From CAYXZL01 sp964469925 (GTDB lineage: Bacteria; Patescibacteriota; Gracilibacteria; Absconditabacterales; Absconditicoccaceae), in NCBI GenBank assembly GCA_964469925.1, contig CAYXZL010000010.1, positions 1 to 48,464 on the forward strand: 48,464 nucleotides of DNA, given 5' to 3'. A program made the translations under genes and the position numbers. Shown piece by piece: positions 1-10,515 of this stretch. The notes beneath the pieces are model-generated. The model saw only the letters and a list, made by a program, of their open reading frames with translations. It was not told the origin of the DNA and did no database searches. How positions within the stretch are numbered: the stretch's first letter is position 1; every line of letters starts with the position of its first letter.

Positions 1-78
1 TAGGCGTAGGTGTAGGTGTGGGTGTAGGCGTAGGTGTAGGTGTGGGTGTAGGCGTAGGTGTAGGTGTGGGTGTAGGCG
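1..78 (-). repeat. 24-bp tandem repeat coding a Pro-Thr linker
   Basis: Three full copies of a 24-bp unit, each made of four related 6-mers (taggcg, taggtg, taggtg, tgggtg), plus a partial fourth that reaches the window edge. On the minus strand, in the frame of the subtilase gene, every 6-mer reads Pro-Thr, so the array is an uninterrupted PT linker C-terminal to the protease and DUF11 parts. The array continues beyond position 1, so its true copy number is unknown. Confidence 0.9.
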
Positions 79-1753
79 TTTGATATAGTATATTTCGACA
101 TGATGGCTGCTGTAATGTACTAGCCTTTATACAATTAATGACATAGTCTCATCCTTGCAGTAGCCCTTGGGAATTATTTACCACTACTTTGATGTCAATG
201 GATATGGTTTCTCCTGGTTTAACTATTGGCAGTTTCCACGAAAGACTGTTATTGCTTGTTCCCATAGGGACACTACTTGACCCTAAAAATGTAAGGTAGG
301 AAGGAAGCTTGTCTTCGATGAGGACATCATTTTGTATGACCGTTGTTTTGTTGGTGTAACTGATAGTGTAGATAAATGGTGTGCCATCCGTCACTACTGC
401 TACTGGGGAATATTTTGTTAAGACTGCTACATCATTGGGTGTCGGACTTATAGTTGGATTTTGACATTGTGATAATTGTAATAATCCTTTACCCAGTAGA
501 TTTTGTGCATAAAAAGGATCATTGGGCATGGGCTTTGCTGAGGATATATCAAACCCAGCAGCTATAGCTCCTGCAACCATGGCAGCAGACAGAGAGGTTC
601 ATTGAGATATTTCGTAAATCGTATTCTGTGCTGTTGTCAGCACATCAACTCAAGGAGCAACAATATCTATCCAATTACCATAGTTGGAAAATGTTGCTTT
701 TTGGTTTTGTTGATCTGAGGCAGCCACCGCTATTACCTTATCAAGTGCTGCAGGAAAACGTTGTTTTTGGCTATTATCGTTACCTGCAGCAGCAACGATC
801 ATCATCCCCTTATTCGTCAATACGTCGATAAGTTTTTTACAGGTTTTTGATATCTTTTCACTTGCTGCTGGGAAAACAACCAATGAGCTCATGTCTTGGT
901 TGGCGACACTGATATCGTATGCTTTCACGAGTGCCTCGCATGCATGCGTTAGTATACTTGGGTCGTTGCTCGTGTCTTTAGTCGCCTTCAAGCCGATAAT
1001 ATATTTTTTACCTGCAGATGCTATTCACAGGTTGTTGTTTGTTTGTGCTCCTACTATACCAGCAAGGTATGTCCCATGCATCCAGGCAGTGTTGATCACA
1101 GGACCTGCGGTGTCATTATCACCATCTGCCACGTCATAACTTTGCTTGTAAACAATATCTTCACTGTCAAAAAAGGCGTTATCGATTGCGAATACTTTTT
1201 CAAATCTGTTGTCACAACCAGTATCCACATCTCGATCGTAGGCTATTGCATTCATATACCATTGCTTGGGATAGAGCGGATCATTTGGTATTGATGCAGT
1301 TCTGAAACGCTCTTTAAGCTCTATATATTCTATGTAGGGGTTTTTCATATATTTACTGGCTAGCAATTTTGCTGATGTATCCTCTATCAAATATAGCTTT
1401 GACCAATCTCGATTAGCTGTTAGTCACAGACTTTTATATGGTTGAGAACTATTTGATGGTGCCAAGATTGGGTCTGTCATTACTGCTCCTATAATTTTAT
1501 CTATGACATTTTGTGGAGTTGTGTTTTTGAATCTTATGTAGACATCTTGCTCTTGCCCCACTAGCTGACTAGATGAAAAAGACTGTGTCTGGAAATCTGG
1601 TCATGAGCTATCTGTCCCCATTTCTGCAAAGAAGCTGTCTTTGTTCGCCATATATGTTACAAGAACCAGACCAGCAACCAATCATAGAACACTAGCTAAC
1701 ACCATTTTTTTGTCTTTTTTATTTTTTGATTTTGGTGGGGTAATACGAGCCAT
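1..1753 (-). CDS. Subtilisin-like serine protease with DUF11 domain and PT linker (partial)
   Basis: Exported S8-family protease, 3' end outside the window. Start ATG at 1753 gives a short basic N-terminus and one hydrophobic segment (about residues 17-35), a signal or anchor. The catalytic triad is visible: Asp in FAIDNAFFD (about 188), His in MHGTYLAGIVGA (about 226), Ser in GTSLSAAMVAG (about 383). The Gly of that GTS motif and the Gly after DIVAP are both TGA. A DUF11-like beta domain follows (about 415-530), then the PT repeat. It probably acts on proteins at the cell surface or in the host. It shares the DUF11 architecture with the upstream gene at 1827-2639, but a terminator separates them. 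Family assignment is firm; substrate unknown. Confidence 0.92.
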
Positions 1754-1765
1754 GAAATGTATTGG

Positions 1766-1797
1766 TAAAAAAATAGAAGAGTTTTCACTCTCCTATT
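1766..1797 (-). terminator. Intrinsic terminator after the DUF11 protein gene
   Basis: Minus-strand hairpin with arms at 1788-1797 and 1772-1781 (9 of 10 pairs, loop of 6). The minus strand continues directly into a run of T (1767-1773). It lies between the stop at 1827 and the subtilase start at 1753, so the two DUF11 genes are probably separate transcripts. Confidence 0.72.
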
Positions 1798-1826
1798 GTA
1801 TTCTGGCGTTTTCTATTTGTCAATTT

Positions 1827-2639
1827 TTAGTTAGCTTCTGGCTGTCCGCCAACAAAAGGAATACGTCGACATGACTGTGTATCATAAGCAACTGCACTCA
1901 CACAATTGATTAGCGTATCTCCAAAGGCGACATCAGCGTTTGCGTTCACTTTGAGAATAATTTCAATGATGCGACTTTCTCAGGGATTAAGAGAGAGGAT
2001 ATCCCGCTGTATCATGCTGTCTTTTTTCGTATTTCGCTTGGGAGTAGTTGTTAACACTTCGAAATACCCTGCAATATCGTCAACCACACTCAGTGTATCA
2101 ATCGGCAGGTCTGACTGATTTTTGATTTGTACCTTGTATACAATAGTATCATTGTTTTTTACTGGCTGTGAACTAGATTTCATTGATACCAACACATCTC
2201 ATTGTTGCTTCTCTTGAGTCACACATTGGCAGCGACTACATGAGAGATCCGACGGACAATCAGCATCGCTTTCACACTGTTCTTGTTTTTGAACAATTGC
2301 ATCACCGCAGTAGCATACACTTTGTAATTTCCCCTGAGCTAGACGGACCGTATCGGCATCGTACTGTGTCATGTACACACAAGCCTCGCAAATGGTATTT
2401 GAAGCACAGTCACTGTCATAGCAGTCAACTTGTCTGTCACCATCGTTGTCGAGCTGGTCATTGCATATTTCTCTTGGTTTATCGGTTCAGTCTGATTGTG
2501 TTTGAAAATTGAGCTGATCTGCCTGAAAAGGAATCGAAATCTGCCCCGATGGGCCGACTTTGTTAAATACCGTTCGTCAGAGAATACCACCCACTCCCGC
2601 AAATGCTACGGTTGTCAATAAAACTTTTATACCCTTCAT
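1827..2639 (-). CDS. Exported Cys-rich protein with DUF11-like domain
   Basis: 270 residues, ATG at 2639, TAA stop. An N-terminal hydrophobic segment (about 4-20) is a signal or anchor. A calcium-loop-like motif CNDQLDNDGDRQVDCYDSDC at about 60 resembles the NGxDDDGDGxxD repeats common on CPR surface proteins. A Cys-rich stretch follows (about 85-145, with paired C-x-C and C-x2-C). The C-terminal half is a DUF11-like beta domain (KNNDTIVYKVQIKNQSDLPI). Three or more Gly are TGA. It is probably a surface-anchored adhesin or structural protein. No catalytic motif seen. Confidence 0.85.
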
Positions 2640-2726
2640 CAGGTATTGGAAAGAAAGATAAAAACACTATATTGGCTTTCGGTACTTATAGTTTTTCGTT
2701 CTTGTTTGTCAATCACCTATTCTACT

Positions 2727-3830
2727 ATGTTCGCAACTGCAAGCCTTCGCTGGAGCTATCGCCGTCTTCTCAAACCTTTTCTTTTTCGTCAAGATCCTGA
2801 ACGTATGCACGATGCGTTTGTATCGATTGGGAATCACCTTGGTCATAGTAGATTGGGAAGGGGACTTATAAACTGTCTTTTTCACTATGAGAACCTCTTA
2901 TTGTGACAAACGATAGGTGGTGTTTTCTTTCCGAATCCAGTCTGATTGGCAGCAGGTTTTGATAAGGACTGTCTCCTGACTGACATCATGTATGATGTCT
3001 GATTTGGCTTTGTTGAAGTTTGATCTGTCACCTATCATCCTTACGAAGGAAACCCACAGCCGAGACTTGTTAGACTCATCCCTGATCAATGACTTATTGT
3101 CAATTATGGTCTCAAAAATAAGGGTATTAAGCACGCGATCAAACAACTGTCTGATAGAGGAGAATTTCGCTACCCCATTAGTGTTTCTGTCGCGAAAAGT
3201 AACTGCCAACTGACAGCATCACTCACTGGGTGAATTGATGATTATTTAGCATCGCTTGATGCATTAGAGGCAAGTCAGGCTGGACACCAGCTGTATACCA
3301 TTAATGTCTCATGCCCCAATACCTTTGGTGGTGAGCCCTTTACTAGCCCCCAAAGCCTTAGTCAGCTCCTGACTGCTATCGACACTCTCTCAATATCCAG
3401 GCCCATATTTATCAAAATGCCCATTGATTTGCCTTGGGATGACTTTAAGACATTACTCGACGTCATAGTGCAGCACAATGTGTGTGGTGTGGTTATTGCA
3501 AATCTTACGAAAAAAAGAAACTGACTTGTTAGTGCTGGCACTGAGTCCTACAAGGGTTGAATTAGTGGCAAACCTACTAGAGATCTTTCTCTTGATCTTA
3601 TTCGCAAAACCAAAGAAAGCTATGGTGACCGTCTTGTGATCATCGGTGTTGGTGGCATTTTTTCTGTTCAGGACGCAATTAACAAAATCAATGCTTGAGC
3701 AAACCTGTTACAACTCATTACAGGCATGATTTTTGAAGGTCCTCAACTCATTGGTGAGATTGCTAGGGGAATCGCGTCTGACCTTGACTCTTGACGTCTC
3801 AACTTCAGTGGAATTCCTCATTCTGGTTAG
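2727..3830 (+). CDS. pyrD: Dihydroorotate dehydrogenase, class 2
   Basis: Flavin enzyme oxidising dihydroorotate to orotate in pyrimidine synthesis; class 2 enzymes sit at the membrane and pass electrons to quinone. 367 residues, close to the usual length. ATG at 2727 was preferred over an upstream in-frame TTG because the N-terminal helix (FLFRQDPERMHDAF) then matches the family. Visible motifs: GGVFFPNPVGLAAGFDKD, the VNYGLKNKG region, INVSCPNT (about 193), IIGVGGIFS and TGMIFEGPQLI (FMN phosphate site). About eight Gly are TGA. Stands alone, with no other pyr gene in the window. Possibly pyrimidine salvage from a host, but this is inference. Confidence 0.93.
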
Positions 3831-3894
3831 TGGCTCTTTTAATTTCGTTTTTTTTGACTAGTCTCTGTCAGGATAGTTTTGTTTTCCTGTTATC

Positions 3895-4722
3895 ATGAGA
3901 ATAGGTCACAGCTTTGATACTAATCATGATCTTGTTAGCTTTCGTCGCTATGAAGAACGTTTTGGTGTGGGAGAAGTATTGTTGATCAAGAGACATCCTT
4001 GGTTCTTCATTACCTGACTTCCCTATTTTTTTTATAGTATTCTTCTGTTGGTCGGCACTGCCTTACTGGTTGATCGCTCTCTCATCTCTATTAGCCCTTT
4101 GTTTTTTTATGTTCATGCGATAGTGTTCCTTGTCATCATTGGAGCAAACTTTTTTTTGCTTGCTGCACACATCAGCTCCTCTTCCGATCTGCCAATTAGT
4201 AACTTTTTTTCCTATGCCGCACTGGAGCATAAAAAAGACAAAACATTTCGTTTTCGCATGCTCCTTTTTTTCGGTCTGTATGTTATAGCAGTTTGATTGC
4301 TGATTGCTGCCATGTTGGAAGGGTGGTTACTTGCTTTTATTGACTCTCCTTGGGATATTCTATTACTTGCTGGACATAGCCTAGCACAACTTTTTATGTT
4401 GTATCGGATGACACGCATTATCGCTATCTATGTCAACTATGAGATGGATCATATCATTATAACTCCTGAGTTTATTGAGATCATTGATCAAAGATGACTC
4501 TTTCATCAACACAACAGGGTCATTAATTGGGATACCGTATTTTCCTTTGAAATTGTCAAAAAGTGATTCTTTGCTAGTATCATGAACATATGAAAACTCC
4601 TCATCCTTTGAGAACCTTTCACAGGCAACAAAAACATTATGACGACGTTTATGTACGTTGCAGAACCAGAACTCATCGAGAACGCTATTCATACCATCGT
4701 TGACCGTAGAAAGAATGGTTAG
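3895..4722 (+). CDS. Membrane protein with C-terminal PH-like region
   Basis: 275 residues, ATG at 3895, TAG stop. Two hydrophobic hairpins are visible (about 45-95 and 120-165), followed by a soluble region of about 100 residues. That part has short beta strands and a final helix (PELIENAIHTIVDRRK), the layout of bacterial PH (bPH) membrane proteins. Four or five TGA codons read as Gly, for instance after IIDQR and in NIGKLLILG. Converges with the DUF2231-like gene, with 21 bp between stops. Function unknown; PH-like call is by architecture only. Confidence 0.75.
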
Positions 4723-4743
4723 TATAAAATCTGTTTACGGTAT

Positions 4744-5262
4744 CTAGTGACCCAAGATGAGTTTAAATAGGATACTTGTCAACGGCTCTACGTCTGGTCA
4801 GTATACTAATCATCCTCCTAGAGCTCCTGTTACCACTAATGCTCCCAAAGCTACAATTGCGATAATTTGCCAGATGTGATATTTTTCGGCTCGGTTGTTT
4901 AGTCTCACCAATCAGTCATAGTACGTATGGTAAGGTTTTGGCATCCAGTGTTTCATATACCTTTCTAGCACGCTCACCAACACAACAACTGCTAAGATAG
5001 TGTATAACGTTATGCTGATATTTGCAGCAGACTCGTGTGCTTCAACAATCTTGTCCAATGCACTTCTCTTAAACATGTCTTCAATTACTTCGCCCGTTGA
5101 GAGTGCCACTCTACCCCCTAACACGCCCACCAGCAATAGTATCAATCTTGTCATTTCTAGCTTGATTCCATGAGAGGGTTTCCATCGGCGATATATTTCA
5201 AGGAGGCTATACAGTGACAGTAATGCTATGGGGAAATGAACAACAAGGGGGTGAAGATTCAT
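4744..5262 (-). CDS. DUF2231-like integral membrane protein
   Basis: 172 residues, ATG at 5262, TAG stop. Starts with the typical NLHPLVVHFPIALL segment and has four hydrophobic stretches, the last ending GGGLVYGPDVEP, matching the G-x-LVY ending of DUF2231 membrane proteins (some are heme or redox associated). Conserved His residues sit in LHPLVVH. Three Gly near the C-terminus are TGA; stopping at the first TGA would remove the fourth helix. Biochemical function unknown. Confidence 0.8.
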
Positions 5263-5333
5263 TATTGTCAGAAGAACGATAAAACATGTTGTGCCTTTTT
5301 AGTCTGAACCGTTGTATACTCAAGAGATAGTCA

Positions 5334-6035
5334 CTAAAAAAAGCCATTCAACAAGTGATCAAAGCTCACTACACCAATCTTTTCCATGTATAGTTTATAT
5401 CCCTCTCCATATCTTACTCAAATCTGGCGACCATGATATGTGTGTCTAGCTCGAATATAATCATAGCATCGCGAAGTTGTTTCTTTTTGTGATCTATATG
5501 ATTGTATTGCCTGCATCTTATGTTTCATCGCCTCTTCTGATAGACTTACAATAATATCTGGCTCAACAGATTCCTGAATCAGATAGTGTAGTACTAATCT
5601 TGGTTTATGTGGTTTTAGGTTTCCTATGTCTATCTTTACCAAACCCGCATCGTGTACGGCGTCTTTTACTAGCTGTGCTGTCCTTTCATGGTCTGGATGT
5701 CTGTCCTCCTTTCGTGGTATTAGAACTATTTCTGGTTTCATCTCCCTGATCAATTTCGCTATCTCTAGCCTCTTATCAAAAGAATCATTAATATGATCAT
5801 CTTCTCGGTTAAGATTTACCCTACTTCTGACTCACAAAATTGAAGAAGCCTTTACAGACTCCTTTCTCCTTGTCTTTGGATCTCCGCAGGTAGAGCGTTG
5901 TGATGGGGTCAAGTCAACAATACTATTGTTTTTGTTTTGCATCGAAGATTGGTACAATACTCCCGCACATCACACATCAACATCATCTGGATGAGCACCG
6001 AAGGCAACAATGTAGGTAGCGTATCTCTTGGGCAT
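5334..6035 (-). CDS. PIG-L/LmbE-family N-acetylglucosaminyl deacetylase (BshB1-like)
   Basis: 233 residues, ATG at 6035. Zn-dependent deacetylase family acting on GlcNAc conjugates. Zn-binding AHPDD motif at about 14-18 and second His motif RHPDH at about 111. Between them lies DLTPSQRSTCGDP, close to the DLTRGE-x-GTRG block of BshB1 (bacillithiol synthesis), and LGVRSRVNL also fits. Gly in VDVGCAG and in ILGVR are TGA. Without bshA or bshC in the window, the true substrate (bacillithiol precursor or another GlcNAc compound) is open. Confidence 0.85.
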
Positions 6036-6106
6036 ATCTGTTTGCTGCTATCATAAAACTGTTATGATAGTCTAATAATAGGCAGATGTGCTTTAATATA
6101 CAATTT

Positions 6107-6577
6107 TTAACCAATGTTATTGTAAAGAGGGAAAAAATTATATACTATGTCGTAGAAGGCTCCTATGGTTTTGCTTAGGCCCTGTGGCTTGCGCATCATG
6201 CCTGCAGTTAGTATGTTTTCCAAGCGAAACATTTCTTCTTCTACCTTGGTACCAAGATCCTGAAAATCTTTTGTGGCTGTTAACTCTTCTGATTGATTAT
6301 ACTTTCTAAAAGACCGAAACAGTTCTGTGTTGTTTTCAAAAAACCTTCTAAAAAGCTCTCATCACTTCGTTTTTAGTCAGTGTACCTTTTCCGTAATATA
6401 TTCTTGGATAAGCAATTCTATTTCTTGTTTCCCCTCACTGGACATTGCCGTAAAAAAACTACTATACACTGGATGTAGTAGCAGATCTTCAACGAAGGGG
6501 ACTTTGCCAGATGTATCATCAATGTTTTTGATTAGCTGTTTGATTTGCACGCGATCTTGTTCGGAGAGACTAGTCAT
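6107..6577 (-). CDS. Hypothetical helical protein
   Basis: 156 residues, ATG at 6577, TAA stop. Charged and largely helical, no signal peptide. Two or three TGA codons read as Gly around HGLKTKGGELF in the middle, joining two otherwise separate pieces. The C-terminal part (about 110-156) carries MMRKPQGLSKTIGAFYDIV. No family recognised. It lies between the LmbE gene and a hairpin at 6615. Confidence 0.6.
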
Positions 6578-6614
6578 TTGGATTCTCTTTTATTCTTTGG
6601 ATAAAACACGGCAC

Positions 6615-6635
6615 GGACCCTAGCAGGGTCCTTTT
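6615..6635 (+). terminator. Perfect 7-bp GC-rich hairpin with T tract
   Basis: GGACCCT (6615-6621), 3-nt loop, AGGGTCC (6625-6631), then TTTT on the plus strand. No plus-strand gene ends just before it. It lies 27 nt past the stop of the minus-strand lipoprotein gene, so it may serve that gene despite a weaker T tract on that side. A very similar GGGxCCC hairpin lies at 39166. Confidence 0.6.
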
Positions 6636-6661
6636 GTACTGTCAGGTAATGTTTTTTATAT

Positions 6662-7219
6662 TTAGTTGACCGATACGATAGGTGGGGTACAGGTTATCAG
6701 ATTGAAGATATCTTGTGTCATAATACAATTGTTGCCTTCGCATCCCTTTAATCACAAGGCATCTTGTAGGATAAGCATTCTATCATCCAATACGGTGTAT
6801 CGTAGTTGTTCCTCTAGTCATATGTCTAGCAAGATTCGCTCACGTCCCAATTGATCTGTCAGTCTCATAACTTCTTCATCACCTTCACCAGGAAAGGAGG
6901 TAGTAGACTTATATATTTCCAAAAAATCAACAATAGATGATCAGTTATACTCGTACACGCGAAATTCGTTTTGTGAGTTCTTTTTCTTTAGATCTCGTAC
7001 ATAGGTATCTTTCATTCCGCTCCATTGACCATTTGCGATACTCTGAGAAAACACTGCAGGACTCGCCGCACATATTGCGGTGAACTCTCATATTGTTGCT
7101 TCTTCAACTGCACCAGTTTGTGTGAGCTGTGAACTATTAGGGATTGGCTTTTTAATACATCCAGCCAAAACCAATAAGCCTACCAATCACATTAGGAGTG
7201 CAAGGTGTTTTTTGATCAT
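6662..7219 (-). CDS. Hypothetical lipoprotein
   Basis: 185 residues, ATG at 7219, TAA stop. Signal peptide with clear lipobox LLVLAGC, so probably lipid-anchored at the cell surface. The mature part is acidic to neutral with two Cys near the C-terminus (LKGCEGNNC). TGA codes Gly in the signal peptide (LLMGLVG) and at least four later positions. No domain recognised. Upstream is the Kazal pair in the same orientation, separated by about 165 bp in which I see no gene. Confidence 0.75.
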
Positions 7220-7385
7220 GTGTGTCGTATACTAAAGGATAGCATATTGGAGAATAAAGAAGGGAAAGGTGTCTTGATTCTTTAGGGGTGATAGTAATCA
7301 TTGTTCTACTCTCTGCAACCGAAATACAACAACAAAAGATCGTTTTTCTCTTCACTATATTCTTGTCACGATCACAACAACTCCC

Positions 7386-8396
7386 CTAAGACTGCTCAGT
7401 GAGCTCTATCAAGTATTGGTATACTTCGATGATAAATTGTGTTCTCTCGTAAGTCTCCTTGGTCAATCTCGAAACGGCAAGAAAGCTCTTTTTCTCAGCA
7501 ATGAGGTCATAGAGTTTTTCTCTTAGTGAGGTAACAACATAGTAGGTGTTGGATGGGCTCAATTTAGTTAAGAACAGTTCATATGCTTGTTGTATACGCT
7601 TCATCAGACTCCTTGTAAGGTACTGATAGTCTGTGGCGTTTTGGTATTGCAAACACTTACTAGGTGCTAGTCGCACACAATAACGTTTGGTACATGTGTT
7701 AACCATACCGTCTGCATTAACCGTGCAATCATTGCAGCCATCGTACCACAATGAGCAGCCCTCTGGTATTGTGTCTTGTGGTATTTCTGGTAAAGGATCG
7801 TTCGTCCTCAAACATTCTTGTTGCATGGTACTAGGGAAGGAATAGTCTTCTAACACCGTACACATCGGAGCTCATTCACCTTGTCGTATAATTTGTCGTT
7901 TTCCATTAGGTTTTGCAGCATACCATAGTCCCAGACTTCACTCTCACTCCGTACTTATTGTTCCTTTTATATGATTGTCTGTCGCATACACCAGATGTAA
8001 CGTTAGTTTACTTGCAACAATGCCGCGATCATCTGCGATTTGTTGTTTAATGTTTGCAATTACTGTGGAAATAACGCATTGCCCCTCATAGGCAACTTTC
8101 TGTTTGTACTGGTCCTGTGCCACACAGGCATTGGAATAGGTTTTACCATCAACTCAACACACTGGTTCGTACTGAGTAGAACAGGCTACCAAATCGTTTT
8201 CTGAGCTTTTACATGGTCATGGATGTGCTACATTCATAGGTGCATCTGGTCGCGTTTCTGATCGAAGCATGCATTCATTGATATAGGTTTTACCATCAAC
8301 TCAACATACTGGCTGGTAATCAGTTGTACACTTCAATGCGAATGCCACATTGAAACCCGCTACTCCTACCAATGTCGCTCAAATTATTTTTTTCAT
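7386..8396 (-). CDS. Exported protein with two Kazal-type protease inhibitor domains
   Basis: 336 residues, ATG at 8396, TAG stop. Signal peptide (about 1-19) ending AFA. Two Kazal-like domains follow (about 22-62 and 70-107) with the hallmark PVCGVDGKTY; in both the Gly after Cys is TGA. Next come a Gly-rich stretch, a Cys motif WYDGCNDCTVNADG with paired downstream Cys, and a helical C-terminal tail of about 110 residues. Kazal domains inhibit serine proteases by a reactive loop. Secretion suggests action on host, prey or self surface proteases. The Cys motif and tail recur in the next gene, so these are paralogs. Confidence 0.85.
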
Positions 8397-8424
8397 GTAT
8401 TACTAGAGAGGTATAAAATAAACC

Positions 8425-8991
8425 CTACTGCAAACTTTCCTGTACTTTTATTAAAAGATAACGATAGACATCGGTAGCAAAGAGAGACTTACTATCCGTT
8501 AAATTTTGTTTTTTTTCAATATAGTTTTGTAGTACTGACTCTAGATAACGTAATTTCATGGGCGAGGACATTTTGTCTGATGACTGCAGAAAGTTAGTAA
8601 ATACCACGTCTATTTTCGCTTGAGCACTAGGACTCAATATACGATATTTGTATGCTAGACATCTTGGAGTTTGCTGCTGAAAACACATCATCTTGGTGCA
8701 AGCAGCTGGTTGCAATTGATCTCAATCTTCACCTCTTCTTACGCTACAAGTATTGCAGCCATCATACCAACTCATGCACGCTTGTGGTATCTTTGTATCT
8801 ATTGTGGTTGGTTCTGTGCATTCACCTTGATAAGCTATAGCTAACCCGTGTTGTTGTGTTGCTACACAGGCATTGGAGTAAGTTCTACCATCAACTCAAC
8901 ATACTGGGTCATACTCCATGGTGCACACTACCTGTGCTGTTGATAGCAATGGCAACAAGAGTCCTACTAGTGTGAGGTATCGTCGCTTCAT
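8425..8991 (-). CDS. Exported protein with one Kazal-type protease inhibitor domain
   Basis: 188 residues, ATG at 8991, TAG stop, 28 bp upstream of the two-Kazal gene and probably co-transcribed. Signal peptide (about 1-20), one Kazal domain with PVCGVDGRTYSNAC (about 33-46, Gly again TGA), then SWYDGCNTCSV with further Cys, and a helical tail (SPSAQAKIDVVFTNFLQ). A shortened paralog of its neighbour: same order, one inhibitor domain fewer. The tail may tether or oligomerise the inhibitor; that is a guess. Confidence 0.85.
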
Positions 8992-9061
8992 GATTAGCAT
9001 TATGATCTATGTAATAAAATCAGCTTATCGTAGTACCTGGATGATAATAAGTCTACTATAG

Positions 9062-9256
9062 ATGTCAATTACAGTTCTCATAGTGCAGATACTTTCCCTT
9101 GCGATTATGGTGTATAAGACTTATACATCTGGTGTGCTTAGTTATTCATTGTGTGATCCATGTACAGGCATACCGTGACTTTTTCATCTCCATGTTGTTG
9201 CTTTGGGCCCTGATCCAGAGCATGGTGTGCGTGTACATAAAAAAATAGTACACTAA
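9062..9256 (+). CDS. Possible small membrane protein
   Basis: 64 residues with one TGA (Gly, in GIPGLF), ATG at 9062, TAA stop. N-terminal hydrophobic helix (VLIVQILSLAIMVY), a CDPC motif at about 31 and a His-rich end. It lies upstream of a terminator-like hairpin and of the PLP enzyme gene. Either a small redox or metal membrane protein or a chance reading frame; no family recognised. Confidence 0.4.
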
Positions 9257-9265
9257 CGACGTTAC

Positions 9266-9317
9266 ATCTCCCCTTTGGTTCAGTTTGCTCAACAGCTCTG
9301 CTAGGGGGAGATTTTTT
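9266..9317 (+). terminator. Terminator-like hairpin upstream of the PLP enzyme gene
   Basis: ATCTCCCC (9266-9273) pairs perfectly with GGGGAGAT (9305-9312) across a 31-nt loop, followed by TTTTTG. It is 34 nt before the PLP enzyme start at 9351. It may end the small ORF's transcript or act as an attenuator for the sulfur-metabolism gene. I see no definite T-box or SAM riboswitch core. Confidence 0.6.
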
Positions 9318-9350
9318 GTTTTTGGTTTTTTATTTAATGCCATCATCACC

Positions 9351-10475
9351 ATGCAATTTGCCACTTCCGCTATCCATGTCTGACAGCAGCCAGACCCGCA
9401 CACGGGTGCAATTATCCCACCTTTGTATCTCAGCTCTACCTATGTTCAAGCCTTCCCCTGAGTCACCAAGGGCTATGACTACACAAGAAGTTGAAACCCG
9501 AACTTTAGTCACGCAGAACATACACTGGCTAGTTTGGAAAAGGGTAGCTATGCTCATATCTATAGTTCTGGATTGGGTGCTATGACTACCATTATTCTAT
9601 CCCTGCTGAAGTCTTGAGACACAGTGCTTACCAATCATGACGTTTACGGATGAACTTACCGTCTCCTTCATCAAGTTTTTGAGAAATTTTGAATTGGAAC
9701 ATCATCGATTGATTTTGACGATAGCTCTTTACTCCGCCGTACTCTTTGAGAATCAGCTATTGCTTTGATCTGGGTAGAAAGCCCCAGCAACCCTCTTTTG
9801 AAAACCATCGATCTGGAACAGATTATTAGCATCGCTCATGCTTATCGTGTCATGGTTGTTGTCGACAATACCTTTGCTACTCCCTATTTTCAACAGCCAC
9901 TGAGTCGATGAGCAGATATTGTTGTTCATAGCACAACGAAATACCTCAACGGTCATAGCGATATGATATGATGAGCAACTATTACCAATAATAAAACTAT
10001 CGCAGACGCTCTTTCTTACACACGCAATGCTAGCGGCACCAATCCAAATCCTTTTGATGCGTGGCTACTTTCAAGGTCCTTGAAGACGCTTGCTATCAGG
10101 ATGGAACAGCATCAACGCAATGCACAGGCGATTACTACATTTCTCCTTCAGCACCCGCTCGTTACTACTGTTTACTATCCATGATTTGGTGGAATGATCT
10201 CCGTCGAATTCAATTTGACACTTGATTCCGTGAAAACGCTTATCAGCAGCTTTCAGCTTTTCCGTCTTGCTGAATCACTCTGAAGCGTCGAATCATTAAT
10301 AGACCATCCTGCTAGTATGACTCATGCCTCAATACCAGCATCTGTGAGGGAAAAACATTGATTGACTGATGGGTTAGTAAGACTCAGTGTAGGGATTGAG
10401 GATCCCGATGATTTGCTTAATGACTTAAGGCAGTGACTGCATGATTTCATTACAAAAGAGAAAGATCTTCTCTAA
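9351..10475 (+). CDS. Cystathionine gamma-synthase/lyase-family PLP enzyme
   Basis: 374 residues, ATG at 9351, TAA stop. Cys/Met-metabolism PLP family (MetB, MetC, methionine gamma-lyase). Visible: YTRSGNPNFSHAEHTLASLE (substrate and PLP-phosphate region), SSGLGAMTT, VESPSNPLLK, VVVDNTFATPYFQ (Asp to the pyridine N) and HSTTKYLNGHSD with the Schiff-base Lys (about 195). The C-terminal SVGIEDPDDLLNDL is standard. Twelve or more TGA codons fall on Gly, e.g. YGGTYR and MIGGATI. Which reaction it runs (synthase, beta-lyase or gamma-lyase) cannot be told from sequence alone. Confidence 0.92.
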
Positions 10476-10490
10476 TAAGAAGATCTTTTC
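10462..10490 (+). terminator. Intrinsic terminator overlapping the PLP gene stop
   Basis: AAGATCTTCT (10462-10471) pairs with AGAAGATCTT (10478-10487), followed by T-rich sequence. The stop codon TAA (10473-10475) is in the loop, so termination is built into the end of the gene. Confidence 0.8.
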
Positions 10491-10515
10491 TATTCCTACG
10501 TCAACGGGACAATCA

